From HK1 sp965202735 (GTDB lineage: Bacteria; Pseudomonadota; Gammaproteobacteria; HK1), in the NCBI GenBank assembly GCA_965202735.1, contig OZ241844.1:1240001-1304000 (forward strand): a DNA stretch of 64,000 nucleotides. The letters are read 5' to 3'. Positions 18,174-26,767 of this stretch are shown here, piece by piece. Positions within the stretch are counted from its first letter, which is position 1, and each line of letters opens with the position of its first letter. A program made the translations under genes and the position numbers. The notes beneath the pieces were generated by a model, which was not told where the DNA came from, made no database searches, and worked only from the letters and a program-made list of their open reading frames with translations.

Positions 18174-20392
18174 GCGGGTCCGGGCAGAGCGCCGTCCCGA
18201 TCGTCGTCCTGGGCCTGGTCCTGCTGGGTTCGGCGTACCTCATGAGCAACGCGACGCAGGATTCGGCGAGGTTCGGCGAGCTCTACTCCGTCCTGCTCGC
18301 GGCCAACTCCGTGGCGCTGATCGGTCTCGGCGTCCTGATCGCCTGGAACCTGTACCGCCTGCTCGTCCAGGCGCGGGAGCGGCGCCCGGGCGCCAGGCTC
18401 ACGGTGCGGATGGTGGTCGTCTTCGTGGTCCTGTCGGTCACGCCGGTCACCATCGTGTACTACTTCTCGCTCCAGTTCCTGCACCGCGGGATCGATAGCT
18501 GGTTCGACGTGCGCATCGAGGAGGCGCTGGACGATGCCCTGGACCTCAGCCGCACCGCCCTCGGGGTGCGCATGCGCGAGCTCCTCGCCCAGACCGCGAG
18601 GATCGCGGCGGACCTCGAGCCGCTCACCGACGCGCAGGCGGTCAGCGCGCTCGACAACGCCCGCCGCCTGAGCGGGGCGTCGGAATTCACGCTCATCGGC
18701 ATGAACGGACGCATCGTGGGATCGAGCAACGCGGACCCCACCGCCGTGGTTCCGAGCCGGCCCGGCGACTCCATCATGTCGCAGGCGCGGAGCGCCGGCG
18801 ACTACATCGGGCTCGACGACATCGGGGACAACGGGCTGCACGTGCAGGTCGTGGTCTCGGTGCCGTCGCATGACGCGGCCGGCGAGGCGCGGCTGCTGCA
18901 GGCGCTGTTTCCCGTGACGGAGCGGATGGACGCCCTCGCGCACAGCGTGGAGTCCGCGTCGGCGAAGTACCGGGAGCTCTCGTACCTGCGCAAGCCCCTG
19001 AAGCTCAGCTTCACCCTCACGCTGTCCATCGTGCTGCTGGTGAGCCTGTTCACCGCGGTGTACGCGGCGTTCCGCTCGGCGAGGCGCATGGTCGCGCCGC
19101 TGCAGGACCTCTCGGAAGGCACGAAGGCGGTCGCGGGCGGAGACTACGGGACGCAGCTCCCGGGCGCGGCCCGGGACGAGATCGGGTTCCTGGTCACGTC
19201 ATTCAACGAGATGACCCGCCAGCTCAAGCGGGCCCAGGACGAGACCCGCGCAAGCCAGCACCTCGTCGAGGCGCAACGGGCGTACCTCGAGACGGTGCTG
19301 CTGCGCCTGTCCACCGGCGTGCTGACGCTCGACGGCGAACGCCGGCTCGTCACCGCCAACCGCGCGGCGGCGGAGATCCTCGGCGTCGACCTCGACGCGA
19401 TGATCGGCCGGCCGCTGCGGGACCTGGCCGGCCTGCACCCCCGGCTCGACCCGCTCGTGCACAAGCTGTTCGAGCGGGTCGAGGAGACCATGCCCGACGG
19501 GCTGCGCGACACCCGCGAGCAGGTCAGCGTCGCCACGCCACGGGGCCGGCGCCTGCTGGTATGCAGCGCCGCGGCGCTCGCCGGCGGCGAGGGCGACGTG
19601 ATCGTGTTCGACGACGTCACCGAGCTCATCGAGGCGCAGCGAAGCGCCGCCTGGAGCGAGGTGGCGCGGCGGCTCGCACACGAGATCAAGAACCCCCTCA
19701 CCCCAATCCAGCTCGCGGCGGAGCGCCTCCGGCACAAGTACCTGCACAAGGTCCGATCGAACGATGCGGCGCAGATGGACCGCCTGACCCGCACCATCGT
19801 CCAGCAGGTGGAGTCCATGAAGGAGATGGTCGATGCGTTCTCCGACTACGCGCGCACGCCGGCCATGCATCCGAGGTCCGTGGACCTGAACGCGCTGGTC
19901 CTCGACGTCGTCGAGCTGTACCGCGCCGCATCGCCGAAGGTACGCTTCGAGACCCGTCTCGACCGGCGCCTCGCCCCCGTCCACGCCGACCCGGACCGCC
20001 TGCGGCAGGTGCTGCACAACCTCCTGACGAACGCGGTCGAGGCGTGCGGCGACGGGGCGGCGCCGCGGATAGTGACGCGGACCCGGGGCGGCTGCGCCCG
20101 TGACGACGCAATGGTGGAGCTTTCCGTGCACGACTCGGGCGCAGGCTTCCAGGACGACCACGTCGACCGCGTCTTCGAGCCCTACGTGACGTCGAAGCCC
20201 AGAGGAACCGGCCTGGGGCTGGCGATCGCGAGGAAGGTCGTCGAAGAGCACGGAGGCGCTGTTTCGGGGTGCAACGCACTCGAGGGCGGCGCGCGCATCA
20301 CCGTCCTCCTGCCGGCCGCCGACACTGCCGCCGACACTGCCGCCGAGCCGCCGCCGGAGAGCGGCGCCTCCGCCCTGCGGCCGAACTTCTGA
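18170..20392 (+). CDS. ntrY: NtrY-type membrane sensor histidine kinase
   Basis: Two-component sensor with transmembrane segments near the N-terminus (VPIVVLGLVLLGSAYLM; VVVFVVLSVTPVTIVYYFSL), a periplasmic domain of about 170 residues and a further TM segment (TLSIVLLVSLFTAVYAAF). Then follow HAMP, PAS, HisKA with the phospho-accepting His in RRLAHEIKNPLTPIQLA, and a HATPase domain (NLLTNAVEA, DSGAGF, GTGLGLAIARKVVEEHGG). The GTG at 18170 overlaps the DUF4390 stop as GTGA; ATGs at 18128 and 18155 are alternatives. The C-terminus ends in a short TAAD repeat encoded by a 12-bp tandem repeat. Pairs with the adjacent NtrX; such pairs sense redox or nitrogen status. Confidence 0.88.
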   Translation: MSGSGQSAVPIVVLGLVLLGSAYLMSNATQDSARFGELYSVLLAANSVALIGLGVLIAWNLYRLLVQARERRPGARLTVRMVVVFVVLSVTPVTIVYYFSLQFLHRGIDSWFDVRIEEALDDALDLSRTALGVRMRELLAQTARIAADLEPLTDAQAVSALDNARRLSGASEFTLIGMNGRIVGSSNADPTAVVPSRPGDSIMSQARSAGDYIGLDDIGDNGLHVQVVVSVPSHDAAGEARLLQALFPVTERMDALAHSVESASAKYRELSYLRKPLKLSFTLTLSIVLLVSLFTAVYAAFRSARRMVAPLQDLSEGTKAVAGGDYGTQLPGAARDEIGFLVTSFNEMTRQLKRAQDETRASQHLVEAQRAYLETVLLRLSTGVLTLDGERRLVTANRAAAEILGVDLDAMIGRPLRDLAGLHPRLDPLVHKLFERVEETMPDGLRDTREQVSVATPRGRRLLVCSAAALAGGEGDVIVFDDVTELIEAQRSAAWSEVARRLAHEIKNPLTPIQLAAERLRHKYLHKVRSNDAAQMDRLTRTIVQQVESMKEMVDAFSDYARTPAMHPRSVDLNALVLDVVELYRAASPKVRFETRLDRRLAPVHADPDRLRQVLHNLLTNAVEACGDGAAPRIVTRTRGGCARDDAMVELSVHDSGAGFQDDHVDRVFEPYVTSKPRGTGLGLAIARKVVEEHGGAVSGCNALEGGARITVLLPAADTAADTAAEPPPESGASALRPNF

Positions 20393-20402
20393 GACCGGAC
20401 CC

Positions 20403-21800
20403 ATGCCGACGCCCGCGCCATCGAACATTCTCGTCGTCGACGACGAGGCCGGAATCTGCTCGCTCGTCAAGGAGATCCTCGAAGACGAGGGCTACGACGT
20501 GGACGTCGCCGGGGACGCGGAGGGAGCGCGCGCGTCGCGCCGCAACCGCCGGCCGGACCTCATCCTCCTCGACATCTGGATGCCCGATACGGACGGCATC
20601 TCCCTGCTGAGGGAATGGTCCGAAACCGGCACCGGGGCCCCCCCGGTCATCATGATGTCCGGCCACGGCACCATCGAGACCGCCGTCGAGGCGACACGGC
20701 TCGGAGCGTACGACTTCCTCGAGAAGCCGCTGTCCACCGCGAAGCTCCTGCTGGCGGTCCGGCGCGCCCTGGAAGCGGCGGAGCTCAGGCGCGAGAACAT
20801 GGGCCTCAGGCGCGAGGCGCTGCCGGCGTCGGAGCCCATCGGCCGCAGCCCGCTCATGGGCAGCCTCCGCGACCGGGTGAGGCGCATCGCCGAGCACGAC
20901 ACCCCGGTCCTGATCACGGGCGAGGCGGGCAGCGGCAAGGAGCTGTTCGCGCGCTACCTCCATGCCCACAGCCCGCGCGCGACGGGTCCGTTCGTGCGGG
21001 TGCGCATCGCGGGCCTCGCCGGGACCGCCGGCCAGGCCGAGGTATTCGGAGCCGAGGACGGTCCGATCATCCACTACGGAGCGGTGGAGAAGGCGAATGG
21101 CGGCACGCTCTTCCTCGAAGACGTCGTGGACACGGACCCGAAGCTCCAGTCCCGCCTCGTCACCATGCTGCAGGAACGGTCGTTCCACCGCGTCAACGGC
21201 TCCGCGCCGGTACCCCTGAACGTCCGGATCGTCACCGCCAGCCGCGCGGACGTCGGCCGGGCCGTCGCGGATTCGCGGCTGCGCGAGGACCTCTACTACC
21301 TGCTCAACGTCGTTCCTCTGGCGGTACCGCCCCTGCGCGACCATCGCGAGGACATCCCCGAGCTCGTGTCGTACTACATCGACGTGCTCGTCACCCGCGA
21401 GAACCTGCCCAACCGCCGCCTGACCGTGGGCGCGCAGAACCGGCTCCGGAACCATGGCTGGCCCGGCAACGTGCGCGAGCTGATCAACGTGCTTCAGCGC
21501 CTGCTCATCCTCGGAAGCGGGTCCGTCATCGAGCTCGAGGCGGTCGATGCGACCCTCGGAACCGCTCCGGACCCCGAACGCCGGGACGACGAGATCCTCG
21601 AGTTCGAGGTCCCGTTCAGGGAGGCGCGGGAGCAGTTCGAGCGCGCCTACCTGGAGTACCGGCTGCGCAAGGTGGGCGGCAGCGTGAGCAAGGTCGCGGC
21701 GGCGGCGGGAATCGAACGCACGCACCTCTACCGCAAGCTGCGCGGGCTGGGGATCGACCCGAAGTCATCGTCCGGGCTCTCGCCGCGTGGCGGCGACTGA
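20403..21800 (+). CDS. ntrX: NtrX-type response regulator
   Basis: Receiver domain with acidic pair DD (13-14), phospho-acceptor Asp57 (LILLDIWMPD) and EKP near 106-109. A sigma-54-activator-like AAA+ domain has Walker A GEAGSGKE, and a C-terminal Fis-type helix-turn-helix is present (SKVAAAAGIERTHLYRKLR). The sigma-54-contacting GAFTGA loop is absent: the region reads EDGPIIHYGAVEKANGGTLF. It is therefore unlikely to activate sigma-54 promoters in the classical way. Ten bp after ntrY. Confidence 0.88.
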   Translation: MPTPAPSNILVVDDEAGICSLVKEILEDEGYDVDVAGDAEGARASRRNRRPDLILLDIWMPDTDGISLLREWSETGTGAPPVIMMSGHGTIETAVEATRLGAYDFLEKPLSTAKLLLAVRRALEAAELRRENMGLRREALPASEPIGRSPLMGSLRDRVRRIAEHDTPVLITGEAGSGKELFARYLHAHSPRATGPFVRVRIAGLAGTAGQAEVFGAEDGPIIHYGAVEKANGGTLFLEDVVDTDPKLQSRLVTMLQERSFHRVNGSAPVPLNVRIVTASRADVGRAVADSRLREDLYYLLNVVPLAVPPLRDHREDIPELVSYYIDVLVTRENLPNRRLTVGAQNRLRNHGWPGNVRELINVLQRLLILGSGSVIELEAVDATLGTAPDPERRDDEILEFEVPFREAREQFERAYLEYRLRKVGGSVSKVAAAAGIERTHLYRKLRGLGIDPKSSSGLSPRGGD

Positions 21801-21983
21801 CCGGCGGCCGACCGGCGGACCCCGGCGAGGACGCGCCCCGGACCGACGAGACATGTGCGACGCCCCCGGATTCGTTCGAAGCCCCGCCGCGCCATCCCGC
21901 GAGCAGCCCCGTACCATCCGGCCGGCAGGACCGCCTCGCAGGCCCGGCTCACCCGCGAAGACCCCGGCCGTTCAGGGAGTCCG

Positions 21984-23357
21984 GTGAAGATCATCATCCT
22001 CGGCGCGGGGCAGGTCGGCTCCACCGTGGCGGAGACGCTGGCGAGCGAGGCGAACGACATCACCGTCGTCGACATCGACGGCCGCCGGCTGCGCTCGCTC
22101 CAGGATCACCTCGACATCCGGACCGTCCCGGGGCACGCGTCGCACCCCGACGTCCTGGCGGGCGCCGGGGCGGAAGACGCCGATCTCGTCCTCGCGGTGA
22201 CCAGCAGCGACGAGACGAACATGCTCGCGTGCCAGGTTGCGTGGACCATCTTCCGCACGCCGACCAAGATCGCGCGGGTGCGGTCCGCCGCCTACGTCAG
22301 GCACGGCGAGCTCTTCGCCCGGGACGCGCTTCCCGTCGACCTCATCATCAGCCCCGAGCAGCTCGTCACCGAGTACATCCAGCGGCTCGTCGAGACCCCC
22401 GGCGCGCTGCAGGTGCTCGACTTCGCCGGCGGAAAGGTACGGCTCGTCGGGGTGAAGGCGTACTACGGCGGCCCTCTCGTCGGCCATGCGCTGCGCGAGC
22501 TTCGCAGCCGCATGCCGGCCATCGATACCCGGGTGGCGGCGATCTTCCGCCGCGGGGTCGGCATCATTCCGCGGGGCGACACCGTGATCGAAGCCGACGA
22601 CGAGGTGTTCTTCGTCGCGGCGACCGAGCACAGCCGGGCGGTGATGGGAGAGCTGCGCAAGCTCGACCGGCCCGTGCGCCGGATCATCCTCGCCGGCGGC
22701 GGCAACATCGGGCGGCGGCTGGCCGCGGCGCTGGAGCGGAGGATCCACGTCAAGCTCGTCGAGCACTCCCCCGAGCGGGCGGAGCGCCTGTCCGAGGTCC
22801 TGGACGGAACCGTCGTCCTGCAGGGCGACGCGGCGGACGAGGACCTGCTCCGGGAGGAAGGCATCGACCAGACGGACGTATTCTGCGCGGTCACCAACGA
22901 CGACCAGGTCAACATCCTCTCCGGAATGCTCGCCAGACGCCTGGGCGCCCGCAAGGTGATGGCGCTGATCAACCGCAGCGCCTACGTCGATCTGGTCCAG
23001 GGCGGCGCCATCGACATCGCGATCTCCCCGCAGCAGACGACGGCGGGGGCGCTCCTCGCCCACGTGCGGCGCGGCGACGTGGTGGCGGTGCACTCGCTGC
23101 GGCGCGGCGCGGCCGAGGCGATCGAGGCGATCGCGCACGGCGACCGGCGCACCTCGAAGGTGGTGGGCCGGGCGGTCGAGGAGATCAGGCTGCCGACGGG
23201 TACCACCATCGATGCCGTGGTACGCGGCGAGAACGTCGTCATCGCCCACCACGACACGGTGATCGAGAACGGCGACCACGTCATCCTGTTCCTCACCGAC
23301 AGGAAGAAGGTGCCCGAGGTCGAGAGGCTGTTCCAGGTCGGCGTCACGTTCCTCTGA
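21984..23357 (+). CDS. trkA: Trk potassium uptake regulatory protein TrkA
   Basis: Cytoplasmic NAD(H)-binding gating subunit of the TrkH K+ channel. The protein is 457 residues (E. coli 458) with two tandem RCK_N/RCK_C halves. The first Rossmann loop is IIILGAGQVGSTVAETL, the second IILAGGGNIGRRLAAAL. A GTG start with AGGGAG seven bases upstream gives the normal N-terminus MKIIILGAGQVG (after initiation). The 183-bp gap after ntrX holds nothing recognisable. Followed by trkH. Confidence 0.93.
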   Translation: MKIIILGAGQVGSTVAETLASEANDITVVDIDGRRLRSLQDHLDIRTVPGHASHPDVLAGAGAEDADLVLAVTSSDETNMLACQVAWTIFRTPTKIARVRSAAYVRHGELFARDALPVDLIISPEQLVTEYIQRLVETPGALQVLDFAGGKVRLVGVKAYYGGPLVGHALRELRSRMPAIDTRVAAIFRRGVGIIPRGDTVIEADDEVFFVAATEHSRAVMGELRKLDRPVRRIILAGGGNIGRRLAAALERRIHVKLVEHSPERAERLSEVLDGTVVLQGDAADEDLLREEGIDQTDVFCAVTNDDQVNILSGMLARRLGARKVMALINRSAYVDLVQGGAIDIAISPQQTTAGALLAHVRRGDVVAVHSLRRGAAEAIEAIAHGDRRTSKVVGRAVEEIRLPTGTTIDAVVRGENVVIAHHDTVIENGDHVILFLTDRKKVPEVERLFQVGVTFL

Positions 23358-23365
23358 GCCGCATC

Positions 23366-24817
23366 ATGCAGCTTCGCACCATCCAGCGCATCCTGGGCCT
23401 GCTGCTCATGATGTTCAGCCTCACCATGCTGCCTCCCATCGGCATCGCGTGGCTCTACGAGGAGCCGTCGGCGCCGCCGTTCATCGTCTCGATGCTGCTC
23501 GTGGCCGGGGCCGGAGCGGGGCTCTGGATTCCGGTGCGGCGCTCGCGCGGCGAGCTCAGGCTGCGCGACGGATTCGTCATCGTCGTCGCCTTCTGGCTCG
23601 CGCTCGGCATCGCCGGCAGCGTTCCGCTGCTGCTGAGCGGCACCCCCGAGCTGCCGCTCGCCGACGCGGTGTTCGAGTCCGTCTCGGGGCTCACCACCAC
23701 CGGGGCGACGGTCATCACCGGACTCGACGACCTCCCGCGGGCGGTGCTCTTCTACCGCCACCTCCTGCAATGGCTCGGCGGCATGGGCATCATCGTGCTC
23801 GCGGTGGCCATCGCGCCGATGCTCGGCATCGGCGGCATGCAGCTCTACCGCGCGGAGACGCCGGGGCCGATGAAGGACTCCAAGCTGACGCCGCGCATCA
23901 CCGAGACCGCCAAGGCGCTGTGGTACCTCTACCTGCTGCTTACCGCGCTGTGCGGCCTCGCCTACTGGGCGGCGGGGATGGAGCCGTTCGACGCGGTCTC
24001 CCATGGCCTGTCCACCGTCGCGATCGGCGGCTTCTCGACCCACGACGCGAGCCTCGGGTACTTCGACAGCCCCCTCGTCGAGCTGGTCGCCATCGTCTTC
24101 ATGACCGTGGCGGGAATGAACTTCGCGCTGCACTTCACGGCCTGGCGTTCGCGCGGCCTCGCCGTCTACCGGGTGGATTCCGAGCTCAGGTGCTACGTGC
24201 TGATCCTCGGCGCGGTCGCGGTGGTGACCTCCGCCTACCTGTTCGTCTCCGGAACGTTCACCGACCCGTTCACCGCGCTGCGCATCGGCGTGTTCCAGGC
24301 GGTGTCCATCAGCACCACCACCGGCTTCACCACCGCGAGCTACTACGCATGGCCGAGCTTCCTCCCGGTGCTGCTCCTGCTCGCGAGCTTCATCGGCGGC
24401 TGCGCGGGCTCGACCGGCGGCGGGCTGAAGGTGATCCGGGTGCTGCTGCTGTTCAAGCAGGGCATGCGCGAGATCGTGCGGCTCGTCCACCCGAGCGCCC
24501 GGGTGCCCATCAAGGTCGGCGGCGCGGTCATGCCGCCGCGCGTGATCGACGCCGTCTGGGGCTTCTTCGCGACCTACGTGGCGACGTTCTCGCTGCTGCT
24601 GCTGGCGCTGATGGCGACGGGGCTCGATCAGGTGACCGCGTTCTCGGCGGTCGCCGCCTGCATCAACAACCTCGGCCCCGGGCTCGGCGGAGTCGGCCAG
24701 CACTACGCCGGCATCAGCGACACCGCCAAGTGGCTCCTGTCGTTCGCGATGCTGCTCGGGCGGCTGGAGATATTCACCCTCCTGGTGCTTCTCTCGCCGA
24801 CGTTCTGGCGGGGCTGA
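23366..24817 (+). CDS. trkH: Trk potassium channel subunit TrkH
   Basis: Inner-membrane K+ translocating subunit. The protein is 483 residues, the same as E. coli TrkH. Four pore-loop repeats can be seen, with filter-type sequences SGLTTTGATVITG, VAIGGFSTHD, STTTGFTTASYY and INNLGPGLGG. Many hydrophobic helices between them. It begins eight bases after the trkA stop with no strong RBS, suggesting coupling. The ntrYX-trkAH linkage suggests osmotic or redox co-regulation (inference). Confidence 0.94.
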   Translation: MQLRTIQRILGLLLMMFSLTMLPPIGIAWLYEEPSAPPFIVSMLLVAGAGAGLWIPVRRSRGELRLRDGFVIVVAFWLALGIAGSVPLLLSGTPELPLADAVFESVSGLTTTGATVITGLDDLPRAVLFYRHLLQWLGGMGIIVLAVAIAPMLGIGGMQLYRAETPGPMKDSKLTPRITETAKALWYLYLLLTALCGLAYWAAGMEPFDAVSHGLSTVAIGGFSTHDASLGYFDSPLVELVAIVFMTVAGMNFALHFTAWRSRGLAVYRVDSELRCYVLILGAVAVVTSAYLFVSGTFTDPFTALRIGVFQAVSISTTTGFTTASYYAWPSFLPVLLLLASFIGGCAGSTGGGLKVIRVLLLFKQGMREIVRLVHPSARVPIKVGGAVMPPRVIDAVWGFFATYVATFSLLLLALMATGLDQVTAFSAVAACINNLGPGLGGVGQHYAGISDTAKWLLSFAMLLGRLEIFTLLVLLSPTFWRG

Positions 24818-24819
24818 GG

Positions 24820-25155
24820 ATGGATCCCGGCGCCCTCATCGCGAACCTGGAGGCGCTGATCGCGTCCGGCAAGGACGGCCCGGCGGTGCGGTTCGGCCTC
24901 GGCCGGGCCTGCCTCGAACACTCCGACCCCGCCGCTTCCCGCCGGCACCTGGAACGGGCGGTGGAGCTGGACCCGTCGTACTCGGCGGCGTGGAAGCTCC
25001 TCGGGAAGGCCTGCGCCGCAGGAGGCGACGCCGACGGAGCCGCGGACGCCTGGCGGCGCGGGATCGCCGCCGCCGCCGCAGGGGGCGACCGCCAGGCCGC
25101 GAAGGAGATGGGGGTGTTCCTGCGCCGGCTCGAGCGGGCGGCGGGGTCGGGGTGA
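24820..25155 (+). CDS. Small TPR-repeat protein
   Basis: 111 residues, starting two bases after trkH, with GGCTGAGG near its start. Contains about two tetratricopeptide units (FGLGRACLEHSDPAASRRHLERAVELDPSY, quoted only in part: SRRHLERAVELDPSYSAAW; then DADGAADAWRRGIAAAAAGG). No signal peptide. Probably a protein-interaction module co-transcribed with trkAH. Similar short TPR proteins occur in many gammaproteobacteria without defined function. Confidence 0.7.
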   Translation: MDPGALIANLEALIASGKDGPAVRFGLGRACLEHSDPAASRRHLERAVELDPSYSAAWKLLGKACAAGGDADGAADAWRRGIAAAAAGGDRQAAKEMGVFLRRLERAAGSG

Positions 25156-25212
25156 GGCATCGAGGAGCGCCGGCCGGCGGCAGCGGCCGCCTCCGCCCCG
25201 TGCCGGCTGCCG

Positions 25213-25340
25213 GACGCCGGCGTTCCGGCCGAGCTCCAGCGTACCGGCGAGGCGCGAATCGAGGATCGGCCGGCCGGCGGCCGACTACCAGGCGTCGGCG
25301 TTCCGGTTGAGCTCCAGCGTACCGACGAGGCGCGAGACGC
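25213..25340 (-). repeat. 78-bp-period duplication of the pyrD 3' end
   Basis: The segment CGTTCCGGTTGAGCTCCAGC, lying inside the pyrD 3' end (about 25299 onward), reappears with few changes 78 bp away at about 25221, downstream of the stop. Similarity covers about 50 bp. The rest of the gap 25156-25284 is GC-rich with no gene. Confidence 0.7.
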
Positions 25341-26250
25341 GGTCGAGACCGTGCTCGCGCGCGTACTCCGCGAGCCCTTCGTTGATCCGCGCGCACACCA
25401 GCGGATCGTGGAACAGCGCGGTGCCCACTCCGACCGCGCTCGCGCCCGCGATCATGAACTCCAGCGCATCTTCCGCCGATGCGACCCCGCCCTGTCCGAT
25501 GATGGGAACGCCGTGCCTGCGCGCCACCCGGTACACCTGGTGCACCTGGTACAGGGCCATCGGCTTGACCGCCGGTCCCGACAGGCCGCCCCTGTTCCCG
25601 CCGAGCACCGGGCGGCGGGCCCGCGGGTCGATCGCCATTCCGACGAACGTGTTCACCACCGCGAGGGCGTCGGTGCCGCCCTCGATGCAGCGGCGGGCGT
25701 TCTCCGCGATGTCGGTCTGGTTCGGCGAGAGCTTGGTGACCAGCGGCTTCGAGGTCGCTGCCCGGCAGGCGGCGACGACGCGGTGCGACATCCCGGGGTC
25801 GTTGCCGAACAGCACGCCGCCCTCGCGCACGTTCGGGCACGAGATGTTGATCTCCAGCGCGTCGACGGGGGAGTCGTCGAACCGCCGGGCGAGCTCGGCG
25901 TACTCCTCGACGGTGGAGCCGGAGAGGTTGGCGAAGAACCGCGTCTCGCTGAAGTCGAGCGACGGCAGGATCTCGTCGATCACCGCCCGCACGCCGGGGT
26001 TCTGCAACCCGATGGAGTTGAGCATCCCCGCCGGCGTCTCCCACACCCGGTGCGGCGCGTTGCCGAGCCTCGGCTCGAGAGTGGTCCCCTTCAGGCAGAC
26101 CGCGCCGGCGTCCCGGTTCGAGAACCCATCGACCCGCGTATACTCCTCGCCGAACCCCACGCAGCCCGAGAGCAGCACGAGCGGGGTGTTGAAGGGCATT
26201 CCGCAGAACTCGACCTCGAGCCGCCGACGGTCACGCGGGTCCGGGACCAT
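25285..26250 (-). CDS. pyrD: Dihydroorotate dehydrogenase, class 1B catalytic subunit
   Basis: FMN enzyme oxidising dihydroorotate to orotate in pyrimidine synthesis. The protein is 321 residues. Class 1 signature with the catalytic Cys in NISCPNVREGG, plus SGCVGFGEEY, LNSIGLQNPG, KLSPNQTDI, GGLSGPAVKP and GQGGVASAEDALEFM. These fit class 1B (PyrDB), which normally needs the PyrK electron-transfer subunit; pyrK is not in the window. The ATG shares bases with the divergent trmL ATG (CATG palindrome at 26248-26251), so one of the two starts may lie further in. The 3' end is duplicated nearby. Confidence 0.87.
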   Translation of the reverse strand: MVPDPRDRRRLEVEFCGMPFNTPLVLLSGCVGFGEEYTRVDGFSNRDAGAVCLKGTTLEPRLGNAPHRVWETPAGMLNSIGLQNPGVRAVIDEILPSLDFSETRFFANLSGSTVEEYAELARRFDDSPVDALEINISCPNVREGGVLFGNDPGMSHRVVAACRAATSKPLVTKLSPNQTDIAENARRCIEGGTDALAVVNTFVGMAIDPRARRPVLGGNRGGLSGPAVKPMALYQVHQVYRVARRHGVPIIGQGGVASAEDALEFMIAGASAVGVGTALFHDPLVCARINEGLAEYAREHGLDRVSRLVGTLELNRNADAW

Positions 26251-26725
26251 GCTCTACGTCGTCCTCTTTCAGCCGGAAATTCCCCCCAACACGGGCAACA
26301 TTATAAGGCTCTGCGCCAACACCGGCTGCGTTCTGCACCTCGTCGGGCGGCTGGGATTCGAGCTCGACGAGCCGCGCCTGCGGCGCGCCGGCCTCGACTA
26401 CCGCGAGTGGACCACGATACGCGAGCACGCATCGCTCGACGCGTTCGAGGCCGCCCACTCCCCGCGACGGACGTTCGCGTTCTCGGCCCGGGGCGGTGTG
26501 CGCTACTGCGACGCCGCGTTCAGGGAGGAGGATGCGCTGCTGTTCGGCCCCGAGACGAGCGGACTCCCCGACGCCGTGCTCGCGCGCTATCCACGCGGGC
26601 GCAGGCTCCGGATCCCGATGCGGCCCGCCAGCCGCAGCCTGAACCTCTCGAACGCGGTCGCCGTCGCCTGCTACGAGGCGTGGCGGCAGCTCGGGTTCCG
26701 GGGAGAGGACCCCGCACCGGAATGA
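26249..26725 (+). CDS. trmL: tRNA (cytidine/uridine-34-2'-O)-methyltransferase TrmL
   Basis: SPOUT methyltransferase modifying the wobble base of leucine tRNAs. The protein is 158 residues beginning MLYVVLFQPEIPPNTGNIIR, the family hallmark, with LLFGPETSGLP and the C-terminal knot RIPMRPASRSLNLSNAVAVA. Divergent from pyrD with overlapping start codons. Convergent with the downstream aminotransferase; a GCGCCGC/GCGGCGC hairpin at 26731-26757 lies in the short gap. Confidence 0.94.
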   Translation: MLYVVLFQPEIPPNTGNIIRLCANTGCVLHLVGRLGFELDEPRLRRAGLDYREWTTIREHASLDAFEAAHSPRRTFAFSARGGVRYCDAAFREEDALLFGPETSGLPDAVLARYPRGRRLRIPMRPASRSLNLSNAVAVACYEAWRQLGFRGEDPAPE

Positions 26726-26767
26726 ACGCCGCGCCGCCGGAGGTCCGACCGCGGCGCGCCCATCCTC

